Assembly: GCF_002174455.2 (NCBI RefSeq)
Contig: NZ_CP147246.1
Coordinates: 1,577,501-1,641,500, forward strand
Direction: 5' to 3'
Source of the DNA: Enterococcus sp. 9D6_DIV0238
GTDB taxonomy: Bacteria; Bacillota; Bacilli; Lactobacillales; Enterococcaceae
Length of the DNA stretch: 64,000 nt
Below are positions 55,553 through 63,892 of the stretch, in pieces. Within the stretch, counting starts at the first letter, position 1. Each line of letters begins with the position of its first letter. The notes below the pieces were generated by a model that was given only the letters and a program-made list of their open reading frames with translations, ran no database searches and had not been told where the DNA came from. A program made the position numbers and the translations under genes.

Positions 55553-56482
55553 TTATTTAGTGACCGCTTGATGGATCTGATAGACTGCACCAATCAGTCC
55601 AGCATCATTTTCTAATTTTGCCGGAATCACGGGTGCAATCGTTTTTCCTCTCAAATAATTGATCGACGCATGTCTTGTTTCGACTTCTACTAGTGTTTTC
55701 TGAAGTTCTCTATGGAACATTTTGTTTGCACTGACACCCCCGCCAATTAAAATAGCTTCCGGATCAAAGCAGCTAATTAGATTGACTAATCCAACAGACA
55801 AGTCGACATAAAATTGCTTAGTGATCTCTATAGCAAGAGCATCTCCTTCTTCAGCTAAAGCAAAAATTTCTCTCGCATCACTGATTGGAATAACATTTTT
55901 TTTTCTTTGTTTTTGTGCTTCATTATAAAGTGGGATCAATCCGCCGACGATCGCGCTTCGTTTATTGATCGAAACCGCTTCAAGATCACCTTTTTCCGGT
56001 AACTTATCGATCATCATCCAGCCAAATTCACCAGCCATACCATGTGCTCCGCGATAAACCTTTCCATTGATCACAATTCCTCCACCAACACCCGTTCCCA
56101 ACACTAAACATAAATAATTCTCCATGCCAATAGCATTTCCGATCCATTTTTCTGCGATCGCTACTGCGTTTGCATCATTTTCGACCGTTACCGGCAGACC
56201 TGTCAGCGCTGTCAATTTTTCTTTAAAATTTTCTCCATACAACGGTCTGATTGCCCCAGCTGTCAACATAAGTCCATCTTGCTGTACGATTCCCGGCGCA
56301 CTCATACCGATTCCTTTAATTTGAAACCGTGTCTGTGCATCCTTGACAATCGCTAAAAGACTGGCATAAAAAGAATCAGGCTCATATTCCGTCTTGATAC
56401 TTCCTTTTTCTAAAATCGTCCCATTTTCATCTAGCACACCATATTTGACCGTCGTTCCACCTATATCAAATCCTACATACAT
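55553..56482 (-). CDS. ROK-family sugar kinase
   Basis: A 309-residue cytoplasmic kinase with the phosphate motif GFDIGGTTVKYGV, ENDANAVAIAEKW (catalytic Asp), and the glycine-rich GTGVGGGIVINGKVYRGAHGMAGEFG. The usual zinc-binding CxCGxxGC motif is missing, as in some beta-glucoside kinases of Firmicutes. The frame continues to 56536, but AAAGGATG suits ATG 56482. First gene of the operon with the RpiR regulator. It probably phosphorylates glucose or a beta-glucoside released by this pathway. Confidence 0.88.
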   Translation of the reverse strand: MYVGFDIGGTTVKYGVLDENGTILEKGSIKTEYEPDSFYASLLAIVKDAQTRFQIKGIGMSAPGIVQQDGLMLTAGAIRPLYGENFKEKLTALTGLPVTVENDANAVAIAEKWIGNAIGMENYLCLVLGTGVGGGIVINGKVYRGAHGMAGEFGWMMIDKLPEKGDLEAVSINKRSAIVGGLIPLYNEAQKQRKKNVIPISDAREIFALAEEGDALAIEITKQFYVDLSVGLVNLISCFDPEAILIGGGVSANKMFHRELQKTLVEVETRHASINYLRGKTIAPVIPAKLENDAGLIGAVYQIHQAVTK

Positions 56483-56732
56483 CACATAACATCCTTTATT
56501 ATTTATTTTAGATGCAAAAGTTCGTTGCTCAAGCACATTGTATCACACGTGTTTATGGATTTTTTTCCTTTTTAGTATAAAAAGGAATGGTGAGTTCATC
56601 GAAAAAATAGATGCACATTTTTTCGTAGACGCTCTAAACAGACCTTCTACTCTAGCCATGGTACACTTAAGATATAGAATATAAAATTCCTAACAGTGTA
56701 CTGTTTTCCGTGCATAAATCGAAGGGAGATGA

Positions 56733-57545
56733 ATGCTTTTGAAGAGAGACCGCCAACAACTATTCTTTATCTTTTTATTGTTTGCTTTATTTGCATTGAC
56801 CAATTATTTACTGCTTATTTTAGGTGAGTCCCCTCGCGGAATCTTACTAAATCTAATTTCTGGTCTAGCTTTCACCCCTGTAGAGGTCTATGCTACTGTC
56901 TTTTTTCTGGAGAATTTTTTACGAAAACGAGAAGCAAGGATCGAGGAATTAAGGGAAGATACAGACTATTTTTCAATTGCCAAAGAAGACCAACTACAGT
57001 TGATTTGGACGATCAAATATTGCTTGCTGGAAAATTTTTCCACAGAAGCTCACGAAGATGTTGATGCAGCCTTCTACAACTTATACACTCAACGAGCACG
57101 TGTCCTTTCTGCTGAATTTTGGGAAACCACCTTGCTTGCCGAATATTTGGCGCCTTCCACCAAAAAATACAATCCAGTATTTAGAGGAAAAGATACTGCC
57201 CAACTTTCTGCGCTTGAACTTTCTACCGAAATCGGGAACTATATGAGAACAGAAATCACTGATTTTTATGCCATTTATTTAAAGTTTATCCCGTTAGATA
57301 TCTTCAAAGAACTTCACGGTATTTATAAATCGATCGAAATCAGTCTTTTATTTAGTGACAATGCTTATTTACTCCAAACCAAGCAAGATCTGATCGAAAA
57401 ACAAAAAAAGAAAATGCTAACTTCTGAGGAATACGAGAAACTAGCTAAACTCTCACAAGCACTTTTGGCAGACATTTATCAACATATGCAAAATATTTCA
57501 GCTATGACACTAGAACATCAGACAAAATTGCAGAAAAACAGATAG
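56733..57545 (+). CDS. Membrane protein of unknown function, two N-terminal helices and helical cytoplasmic domain
   Basis: A 270-residue protein with two hydrophobic segments (about 9-30 and 37-62), then a long charged helical region with no recognised motif. AAGGGAG lies four bases before the ATG, and a terminator follows. The gene is monocistronic and divergent from the ROK operon. I do not recognise the family. Topology suggests a cytoplasmic helical domain anchored by a hairpin of two membrane helices. Confidence 0.75.
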   Translation: MLLKRDRQQLFFIFLLFALFALTNYLLLILGESPRGILLNLISGLAFTPVEVYATVFFLENFLRKREARIEELREDTDYFSIAKEDQLQLIWTIKYCLLENFSTEAHEDVDAAFYNLYTQRARVLSAEFWETTLLAEYLAPSTKKYNPVFRGKDTAQLSALELSTEIGNYMRTEITDFYAIYLKFIPLDIFKELHGIYKSIEISLLFSDNAYLLQTKQDLIEKQKKKMLTSEEYEKLAKLSQALLADIYQHMQNISAMTLEHQTKLQKNR

Positions 57546-57576
57546 AATCGCTAAGTACAGATCGTTTGGGAAAAAT

Positions 57577-57613
57577 AAGACAAGGTAAAAATTCTGAATT
57601 TTAGCCTTGTCTT
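57577..57613. terminator. Bidirectional terminator between convergent genes
   Basis: AAGACAAGG and CCTTGTCTT form a nine-base stem, extended by AAAATT/AATTTT, with T-rich flanks on both strands. It lies between the unknown membrane protein and the anti-sigma gene. Confidence 0.8.
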
Positions 57614-57638
57614 TTCGATTATATAAAAAAATTTCTGT

Positions 57639-58565
57639 TTATTTTTCTGGTATAATGTACGGAACGATCGGCACCGTTACCCCCATAGAACTTCCTCTAA
57701 CAAATGATCGATCTTTTAATCCTGCCAAATGTTTTACTTCTCCTGTGACCATCACACCTAAAACCTCGATATCCGCCATGTCTTTCTCTTGATTATCATG
57801 AATAAATGTTGTTATTTCTTGGTTGTTCATTGCAGCAGAATAGGTTTTAAATGAATGGAAAAAATCAGCTTTATCTGCTTCCACATCAACTACGCGATTT
57901 TTTTCATCTACATTTAATTGAAAACCATATACAGGCATACCAGAAGGTCCTTGGCGCTCATCTCTTTCTTCAGAAAACAGGTATAACCATACAACATTGA
58001 CATCGCTCGGGAACATTTTCTTCACTTCATTATAGGTATATGGCTGATCAAAAGAGATCGCTACCTCGGCGACAGAATCTTCCATAGCCTGAATGTCATC
58101 CAATTCATTTTTTATGCCATCATAATAATCTTCGATCTTTGGATTATAAAACGTAGCAACTTTTTGTTTTGTTTGACGATTGTACTCATATGAATTTTTT
58201 GATGAATGGTACCAAGAAGGCATCAGTTCATTGTAGTCGATCGATTGCTTGAACAAACTGTACTTACTACGTAGACTACTCCAAGGTACAATATAACCAT
58301 CTATATTTTTCGATTGATTCGTGACGACTTCTCCGCCAAAAATCGAGCTGTTGGAAATCACTTGTGAATCTATTTGTGTATTCGGAGAAGCGATCGTTTG
58401 ATAGGCAAACAGTGCTTTATCTAATTTATGATAATTCCTTGTTGAGACTTTATCTACAGTAATGACCAACAAAATCGACATAATCAAAAAAATGATCATT
58501 GAGATACAACTAAACATCACTAGCTGCTTTCGTTTTGCTTTTTTGATACTTTTATTTAAATCCAT
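57639..58565 (-). CDS. Anti-sigma factor with sigma-regulator N- and C-terminal domains
   Basis: A 308-residue single-pass protein: a Lys-rich cytoplasmic N-terminus, a membrane helix (about 18-40) and an extracellular part. The overall plan fits the Sigma_reg_N/Sigma_reg_C anti-sigma family. GGGAGGAAG precedes ATG 58565, which overlaps the end of the ECF sigma gene by 10 bases. It probably holds the sigma factor inactive until an envelope signal is received. Confidence 0.82.
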   Translation of the reverse strand: MDLNKSIKKAKRKQLVMFSCISMIIFLIMSILLVITVDKVSTRNYHKLDKALFAYQTIASPNTQIDSQVISNSSIFGGEVVTNQSKNIDGYIVPWSSLRSKYSLFKQSIDYNELMPSWYHSSKNSYEYNRQTKQKVATFYNPKIEDYYDGIKNELDDIQAMEDSVAEVAISFDQPYTYNEVKKMFPSDVNVVWLYLFSEERDERQGPSGMPVYGFQLNVDEKNRVVDVEADKADFFHSFKTYSAAMNNQEITTFIHDNQEKDMADIEVLGVMVTGEVKHLAGLKDRSFVRGSSMGVTVPIVPYIIPEK

Positions 58566-59032
58566 CCTTCTTCCTCCCAATCTGCTTTTAATTTTTTTCG
58601 AGTTCTATATAAGCGTTTTTTTACCGTTTCTACTTTCGTATCCAAGATAACAGCAATCTCCTCATAAGAGAGCTGATAGTAATATTTAAGCCATAATAGT
58701 TCTTTTTCTTCATTTTTTAAAGAATCAATAATCAACCAAAAATCTTGTGGCTCATGTATCAGATTCGATCGAAACTCACTATATTGAGCGGTATACTCCA
58801 TCTCACGTTTCCTTTTTCTAAATAAATCAATATAATTATTGAACGAGACTCTAAAAAACCAGGGCCGCAAATTTTCCTGTTTGAGAGTAATAAACATAGA
58901 AAATAGCGTATCATACGTTTTAGAAACTGCGTCCTCTGCATCTTCTAATGTACTCCCCTTTTTTATTAGTACTTGGATCACTTCTTGTCCTAATGAAAAT
59001 AGCGCTTCTTCAACTGTCACATCCTTCTTCAT
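58556..59032 (-). CDS. ECF-type RNA polymerase sigma factor
   Basis: A 158-residue sigma factor with region 2 (EDAVSKTYDTLFSMF to RPWFFRVSFNNYIDLFRK) and region 4 (LWLKYYYQLSYEEIAVILDTKVETVKKRLYRTRKKL). AAAGGAG precedes the ATG. It is cotranscribed with its membrane anti-sigma factor. Such pairs respond to envelope stress; the target genes cannot be told from this window. Confidence 0.92.
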   Translation of the reverse strand: MKKDVTVEEALFSLGQEVIQVLIKKGSTLEDAEDAVSKTYDTLFSMFITLKQENLRPWFFRVSFNNYIDLFRKRKREMEYTAQYSEFRSNLIHEPQDFWLIIDSLKNEEKELLWLKYYYQLSYEEIAVILDTKVETVKKRLYRTRKKLKADWEEEGWI

Positions 59033-59131
59033 TTTTAGTTTCTCCTTTCATTTATACAACGTTTGAACTCCTAAAAAAGTGGACAAGAATAATTGTATTA
59101 TCTAAATTTTCATATTTTTGATTTTAAAGTA

Positions 59132-59173
59132 AATAGAAGCTAAAGCGAATCATTCTTCACTTTAGCTTCTATT
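59132..59173 (-). terminator. Terminator of the rhodanese gene region
   Basis: AATAGAAGCTAAAG and CTTTAGCTTCTATT form a perfect 14-base stem with a 14-base loop. It lies between the rhodanese stop (59216) and the sigma factor start. AT-rich flanks fit termination on the minus strand. Confidence 0.75.
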
Positions 59174-59215
59174 ATAAATGATAGATCGATTGTGCATCAG
59201 CATAAAAATGAACGT

Positions 59216-59647
59216 CTAGCTCAATGAAGCATACTCCCAAAAAAGTGCTCTAGAAGTATTTTTTCCCTCTAACGGACAGTTTTCTTTTGCCCAGTATTCG
59301 ATTCCTCCCAATAATTCTTTCACCTGATACCCTCTCGCCATTAACTTCATAGCGGCTTTAGTTGCACCATTACAGGAAGGGCCCCAGCAATAGACAACGA
59401 TTTTAGCGCCTACTTCCAGCGTATCCTGAGGCAAATTCCCTCCTGGACAGGAAATAGCCTCTGGTATATGACACTCCTGAAAATCTTTTTGGCTGCGAAC
59501 ATCTAAAATCGTGTAATCAACCAACTGGTGGTAAAAATCAAATGCCAAATCGGCAATATCTGTTTCATACATCAATTTTTCAGAGAAACGATTCCCTTCG
59601 ATCGATTTTACATTATCATTGAATACTTGAGAAATATACTTTTTCAT
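59216..59647 (-). CDS. Rhodanese-domain protein
   Basis: A 143-residue single-domain rhodanese. The domain shows YTILDVRSQKDFQECHIPEAI and the active-site loop VVYCWGPSCNGATKAA, where a Cys in the loop carries the persulfide. GTG 59656 is in frame, but AAGGTGA suits ATG 59647. It is divergent from the LysR gene, and both probably form a small sulfur-related regulon. The exact substrate is unknown. Confidence 0.88.
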   Translation of the reverse strand: MKKYISQVFNDNVKSIEGNRFSEKLMYETDIADLAFDFYHQLVDYTILDVRSQKDFQECHIPEAISCPGGNLPQDTLEVGAKIVVYCWGPSCNGATKAAMKLMARGYQVKELLGGIEYWAKENCPLEGKNTSRALFWEYASLS

Positions 59648-59754
59648 TTTCTTCACCTTCCCTTTCTGTTAAGATTTAGTATAATCGATAAAAAGCTAAA
59701 ATAGTTACTTAAAAAATAGATACTTTTGATCAAAATTATTGATAGGAGGAGCTT

Positions 59755-60615
59755 ATGAATTTCATCTATCTTCAATCTTTTTACCATGTCGTATCAACGA
59801 ATTCCTACTCAAAAACAGCCAATCAGCTGGGCTATTCTCAAAGTAATATCAGCTATCATATCCATAAATTAGAAGAGCAATATGGACAGGAATTATTATT
59901 CAAGAGAAAAGAAAAAATTGTTCTGACAAAGGCTGGCGAATTAGTCTTCACATTTGCTCAATCATTGATGAAAGAACATCATAAACTTCTCAACCAACTA
60001 GAACAAAAAAACGAAGTTCTTAGGATCGGAACGATCGAAAGCCTTTCTTCCAGCCTGATGGTCACCTATTTGTCAAAACTTCGGCAACTTTATCCTGAAA
60101 TGAAATTTCGAGTGAGTGTAGAAGACGAGCAAACACTTTTTGACTTGCTAGCAAAAGATGAACTAGACTTGATTTTTATATTTGATGAGATGACAACGAA
60201 TACGATGAATTACGTTCATTTATATGCTGAAGAAACCTTTGAATTGGTCACCCATAAAAAGAATGTGGTCGATCATCCAGAATCTTACGAAATGATTTTG
60301 ACCGATAACAAATGCAGCTATCGCAAAGCCTTTCTTGAACAATATCGTTCTGCTATGAACATTTCGATTGTGTTGGAATTAGCGAATCCTGAGGATATAA
60401 AAAAGTTACTATCCTCTGGAAACGAGACTGCCTTTCTTCCGAAATATGCCACGAAAGATCTGAGTTCACAAAATTTCATCCATTCTCCCTTACCTTTAAA
60501 TAAACCTTTCTATTTACAATGGCTATTCGCAGATGAAAAAAAGAACAGCCAACTCGATAAACTCATCTCGCTCCTTCTTGAAGATCCTCATTATGAAGTA
60601 AAAATAAAAAGATAG
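59755..60615 (+). CDS. LysR-family transcriptional regulator
   Basis: A 286-residue regulator with an N-terminal winged HTH (NFIYLQSFYHVVSTNSYSKTA, YSQSNISYHIHKLEEQYG) and a C-terminal effector domain. AGGAGG precedes the ATG. It is divergent from the rhodanese gene by 107 bases, the usual arrangement for a LysR regulator of its neighbour. The ligand is unknown. Confidence 0.92.
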   Translation: MNFIYLQSFYHVVSTNSYSKTANQLGYSQSNISYHIHKLEEQYGQELLFKRKEKIVLTKAGELVFTFAQSLMKEHHKLLNQLEQKNEVLRIGTIESLSSSLMVTYLSKLRQLYPEMKFRVSVEDEQTLFDLLAKDELDLIFIFDEMTTNTMNYVHLYAEETFELVTHKKNVVDHPESYEMILTDNKCSYRKAFLEQYRSAMNISIVLELANPEDIKKLLSSGNETAFLPKYATKDLSSQNFIHSPLPLNKPFYLQWLFADEKKNSQLDKLISLLLEDPHYEVKIKR

Positions 60616-60635
60616 ATTTTAATGTAGATAAAAAA

Positions 60636-60669
60636 AGTGCGAAGCTAAACATCGGTTTAGTTTCACACT
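60636..60669. terminator. Hairpin after the LysR gene
   Basis: AGTGCGAAGCTAAAC and GTTTAGTTTCACACT pair at 14 of 15 positions around ATCG. An A-run on the left gives a T-run on the minus strand. It probably stops transcription of the TslA2 locus reading from the right, or of the LysR gene. Confidence 0.55.
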
Positions 60670-60783
60670 CTAAAAGGTAATAGAGGTTTTTTACTATTTA
60701 TTTGGAGTTGCTACATTTTTAATAATCTGACACAGTATAACTGTTTTTCTTTTTGGTACTTGTTTGTTAACTCTTTGACACAC

Positions 60784-60817
60784 AAAAATAAATCAATCAT
60801 CGATTAAGATGATTGAT
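60784..60817 (-). terminator. Terminator of the second TslA-like locus
   Basis: ATCAATCATC and GATGATTGAT form a perfect 10-base stem with a six-base loop, followed on the minus strand by TTATTTTTG. It lies 46 bases after the last small gene of the locus. Confidence 0.8.
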
Positions 60818-60862
60818 CTTCATAGATATAATATATAATGCTTTTTAAACTAAATACATTCA

Positions 60863-61123
60863 TTACAACTGATTTACATCGATTTCCTTAATGACATGAA
60901 ACTCCGTCCTTCTTTTTTCGGGCGTATTCTCGTACTTCCTATCCCAGGAATCAACCACTTTTTGCATTTCTTTTAACGTTTTTTCCATTTTTTCGAAGTG
61001 TTGATTGGCTTCTTGTTCTACTTTTAACTGATGTTCTAAACTTTTGATACGTACATTCTGTGCAAGTTCACGAATCTTTTGACGCTGTTCTTCCTTACGC
61101 TGTTCTAATTCTTGCTCCTCCAC
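60863..61123 (-). CDS. Small coiled-coil protein of the second TslA-like locus
   Basis: An 86-residue, highly charged protein (EEQELEQRKEEQRQKIREL and VEQEANQHFEKMEKTLKEM) predicted as one or two long helices, with no signal or membrane segment. It starts at GTG 61123 with AAAGGAG eight bases upstream. It is the last gene of the locus. I recognise no family. Position and structure suggest an accessory partner of the T7SS effector. Confidence 0.6.
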   Translation of the reverse strand: MEEQELEQRKEEQRQKIRELAQNVRIKSLEHQLKVEQEANQHFEKMEKTLKEMQKVVDSWDRKYENTPEKRRTEFHVIKEIDVNQL

Positions 61124-61150
61124 TGGAAAGTCTCCTTTTTTTCATTCAAC

Positions 61151-61414
61151 TTAAAATTTATCTAGCATTTTTCCTTGATCCTCTAAAACTTGTGTTACTT
61201 TCTTTCCAAACTGCCCTTTTACCGTTTCCCCTAGACCGCTTGTTGCAGAAGTGATGGAACTTTTTGCACTTTCTGATTCCGTTTCTCCTGATTTTTTTGT
61301 TTTTTTCACAAGACTATCTTTTTTCTGAACAAGTGCCATTGCAGTGGCTTGAGCGCTCATTTTTTGTAAATTCTTTTTATATTCTTTTAATAGTTTTTCG
61401 ATTGCTTCTAACAC
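61151..61414 (-). CDS. Small helical partner protein (TlaA-like), second locus
   Basis: An 87-residue helical protein with a Lys-rich N-terminal helix and a Ser/Gly-rich central part followed by a C-terminal helix (GKKVTQVLEDQGKMLDKF). It starts at GTG 61414 with AAAAGGAG upstream. Its layout resembles the 92-residue protein at 9851-10129: helix, Ser-rich middle, helix. It is probably one of the two helical chaperone-like partners of the toxin. The assignment is by analogy. Confidence 0.6.
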   Translation of the reverse strand: MLEAIEKLLKEYKKNLQKMSAQATAMALVQKKDSLVKKTKKSGETESESAKSSITSATSGLGETVKGQFGKKVTQVLEDQGKMLDKF

Positions 61415-61429
61415 GTAATTATACTCCTT

Positions 61430-61741
61430 TTACGGCTTAGTTTGTTCTTGAAGTTTTTTGCGATAGGCTTGCTCCGCTTCATCTTCTTTTAACAAAAGGG
61501 TCTGTTTCTCTCTATCTAATTCTGAGAAAAAATCTTCTTCAAGACGTGGTAGTTCATGTCTTGCCCATTCCATAGGCTCATTTGTTTCACCAAATCGTTG
61601 TACTTGTCGTTGGATTTCAGAATAGGTTTCATTCGTTACTTGTTCCGCTTGTCGCCTAATTCTTGTCAATGCGTCAGATTCTTCTTCAAGTTGTCGTCTC
61701 GCTTGTTGATAATCCGCTAACGCTTGCTCTTCTTGATCCAT
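61430..61741 (-). CDS. Small coiled-coil partner protein (DUF3958/TlaA-like), second locus
   Basis: A 103-residue coiled-coil protein (DQEEQALADYQQARRQLEEE; EDFFSELDREKQTLLLKEDE) with no signal peptide. Its size and position match the 124-residue partner in the first locus: immediately downstream of the toxin region. GGGAGAG precedes the ATG. Likely part of the T7SS effector complex, by analogy. Confidence 0.6.
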   Translation of the reverse strand: MDQEEQALADYQQARRQLEEESDALTRIRRQAEQVTNETYSEIQRQVQRFGETNEPMEWARHELPRLEEDFFSELDREKQTLLLKEDEAEQAYRKKLQEQTKP

Positions 61742-61759
61742 ACTCGTATCTCTCCCTTT

Positions 61760-62068
61760 TTAGGCGAGTTGTTTCGCTAATTCCTGATCTCTTTGAACTA
61801 ATTCACCTATTTTTGCAGTAATATCTTTCGTTAGAGTACTAAATTTACTACTCATTTGATGCGCTAAACTTAGTTTTTCTTGAAATTCTTGTGAAGGGAT
61901 CGTCACCATTGTTTGTTCCGTACAATCCATTACCTGCATAGCATCCAAAACTTCGCCATAAGACAAGTCTGGACAATTACTTTGAATCGTCGAACGTCCT
62001 TCTTGCCAGATTTCTTCTAATTCTCTAATGGCATCTTTATAGAGCTTTACGACATTCTCCATTGCCAT
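61760..62068 (-). CDS. Separated C-terminal helical domain of a TslA-like toxin
   Basis: A 102-residue helical protein that aligns with the C-terminal ~110 residues of the complete toxin at 10497-11765. LSYGEVLDAM corresponds to LSQGEVLGAL, and QRDQELAKQLA to ETDQKLAQQIGGR. It is in the same frame as the lipase ORF upstream, separated by TAA and three codons, and no Shine-Dalgarno precedes its ATG. It is either the C-terminal half of a toxin interrupted by a nonsense mutation or a naturally split subunit. Without it the lipase would lack its T7SS targeting domain. Confidence 0.7.
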   Translation of the reverse strand: MAMENVVKLYKDAIRELEEIWQEGRSTIQSNCPDLSYGEVLDAMQVMDCTEQTMVTIPSQEFQEKLSLAHQMSSKFSTLTKDITAKIGELVQRDQELAKQLA

Positions 62069-62077
62069 GTCAAATTT

Positions 62078-63151
62078 TTAAGAGGCAAGCTTTACAATAG
62101 TTAACGCTTGGCTATCGTCTAAATAGATTTGTTCATTTCTAGATAAACCACCACCACTAGCGGTTAATTTTTTACGTAAAATATTTAATTTTGTGAAACT
62201 ATCGATTTGTGTTTGAAGCCATTCATTTTCCTTTTTCAACTGTTGGTACTCTTTTTTACCACTACTTTTATGTACACCATAATGTTCTAATCTACGCATT
62301 TGCATCTTATTTTCAACGATGCTTTGCGCTAAAAGGGTTTGTTCAATCGAGATCCCACCATTCAAATCAGAATAAACGACGATATCGCCGTATTTATTGA
62401 TATAGTTCCCTTTTTTATCGACTTTAAACTGATCTAATGAATGACCAGCGGTTCTCCACCATGGATTGTCGATACCTATCCTCAAAAAAGGAATTTTTTT
62501 CCGACCACCAGTCAACACACCACTTGTCACAGCGTCCGTGGTATCGAAAAGATTCACAATCGTCCCTTTGTACTGCTTAATCTGTTCATCTGATAATCCA
62601 GACCCAGCAGCACCATAAGTGAAAGCATTGTAGCCTAATAATACCGCAACATAAATCGCTTCTGCCCCACCTAATGAATGACCTGTCGTTCCGATGTTAA
62701 AGCCGTTTTCTTTTGGATATTTTCGTGCAATTTCATTAGCATAATCTAGCGCTGAAGAGAACGCCTCATTCTCATATTTCGCATTCATCCCAATTTCTAC
62801 CGCATCTGTTGTCCAATCTTTCAAACTGCTTGTGCCGGCATAAACAATGGTGACGTTCTTTTTTACGACTGATTCAGGATAGCCTTTAACTTCTTTTAAT
62901 TTACTATCACTGTATGGTTGATAATCATCTTTAATTTCTGCTACAGTCATGGCTTGCATACTATTTTTTCTTGGGGATTTTTCAGATTTTAAGGTGTCTT
63001 TGTTTGTATCAACGGTATCTAATACTAAATACTTATCGTCTACTAATCTTTCCCCAGTCTGAACGTTATTACTTTCCACTTGATAAGACCCTTTCGATAA
63101 TTTGTTATAATCGTCTAATTCTTTTTGTGGTGGTTTTTCTATATTAGCCAT
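62078..63151 (-). CDS. TslA-like lipase toxin, N-terminal part (second locus)
   Basis: A 357-residue protein with the class-3-lipase-type core VTIVYAGTSSLKDW, the nucleophile elbow GTTGHSLGGAE with Ser159, and likely partners Asp206 (FDTTDAVTSG) and His237 (AGHSLDQF). It then has the same junction motif as the first toxin, LRKKLTASGGGLSRNEQIYLD, and stops shortly after (ALTIVKLAS). The remaining helical domain is encoded in frame just beyond the TAA. The lipase domain itself is only distantly related to the first toxin. It is preceded by a DUF1433-like gene that could encode immunity. GGGGTGG precedes the ATG. Confidence 0.75.
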   Translation of the reverse strand: MANIEKPPQKELDDYNKLSKGSYQVESNNVQTGERLVDDKYLVLDTVDTNKDTLKSEKSPRKNSMQAMTVAEIKDDYQPYSDSKLKEVKGYPESVVKKNVTIVYAGTSSLKDWTTDAVEIGMNAKYENEAFSSALDYANEIARKYPKENGFNIGTTGHSLGGAEAIYVAVLLGYNAFTYGAAGSGLSDEQIKQYKGTIVNLFDTTDAVTSGVLTGGRKKIPFLRIGIDNPWWRTAGHSLDQFKVDKKGNYINKYGDIVVYSDLNGGISIEQTLLAQSIVENKMQMRRLEHYGVHKSSGKKEYQQLKKENEWLQTQIDSFTKLNILRKKLTASGGGLSRNEQIYLDDSQALTIVKLAS

Positions 63152-63153
63152 AA

Positions 63154-63589
63154 TTATTCCACCCCTTTATTGTTGTAGATAATGTTTTCTTCAGCCATTT
63201 TTTTGTCAGTGCTTTTTTCTTTTCGTTCTAAAACATACTCATTTCGGTTATTCATAAAATTGAAGCTGTACAACCATTTCCCTGTTTCTGCAGAAATGGT
63301 ACTTAATGACGTATCATCTGAGTACACATCATTGATTTTAAAATTAACGACTAAATCTTTCATCGGTCCAACAGAAAATTTAGTAAATTCCACTTTTTCT
63401 ATATCCGAGTAAACTCGAGTCACTTTCAGATATATTTCTCGTATAAAGTCGATAATTATTACACAAATAATTAGCTAAATCTGTTTGAATATCATGTAAT
63501 TCTGCTAAATCTTTTTCTCGTTTCATATACCATGCTCCTCCGATGGCTAAAATGATTATACCTAAAATTATGAGGGTCTTTTTCTTCAT
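63154..63589 (-). pseudogene. DUF1433-like lipoprotein/membrane protein, frameshifted
   Basis: The first part, from ATG 63589 (AAGGAG upstream), has a hydrophobic leader (TLIILGIIILAIGGAWYM) and continues KREKDLAELHDIQTDL but goes out of frame near 63425. The second part, in another frame, reads VYSDIEKVEFTKFSVGPMKDL to the stop at 63154. Together they resemble the staphylococcal DUF1433 family (leader, short helix, then VKFTKFxxxPM). A one-base indel near 63420-63440 explains both. Sequencing error or slippage is possible. It sits where an immunity gene is expected, just before the toxin. Confidence 0.55.
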
Positions 63590-63684
63590 TCTTTTCTCCT
63601 TAAAGTAAGAGTAAGTGAACTGTAGCATAGTATCTAACTATGTAAAATCACTATTAGTAAAAAAATTTGCAACATAAAAGTAGT

Positions 63685-63892
63685 TCATTGCTTTCTATCT
63701 TGCTTTTTGTAGTCTTTCCAAAAAAATATAAATGTTATTAACGATACTGGAAAAAATATAGATAACAACGAAAAAACTAGTGGTAATATAAAACAACTTA
63801 AAGCCCCTGTTTTTTCACTAGGGAAAAAGTAAGCAAGTCCCAATAGTAAAAATTAAAGTTCAGTAGTATCTGACTAACAAAAAAATTTTCAT
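63685..63892 (-). pseudogene. Remnant of a small membrane protein
   Basis: A start with AGGAGG (ATG 63892) gives MKIFLLVRYY and stops. A different minus frame then encodes about 50 mostly hydrophobic residues (LLLGLAYFFPSEKTG, FILPLVFSLLSIFFPVSL, ending KDYKKQDRKQ). Together they look like one broken two-helix membrane protein. Just upstream, minus-strand codons ending KVKQQIGG and a stop (63894) recall the QQIGG end of the first toxin; an in-frame TAG lies a few codons before. Too short to be certain. Confidence 0.35.

Noticed and set aside
55553..56482. ROK protein as a transcriptional repressor (NagC/XylR type)
   Set aside because: It lacks the N-terminal HTH of ROK repressors and begins directly with the kinase phosphate motif.
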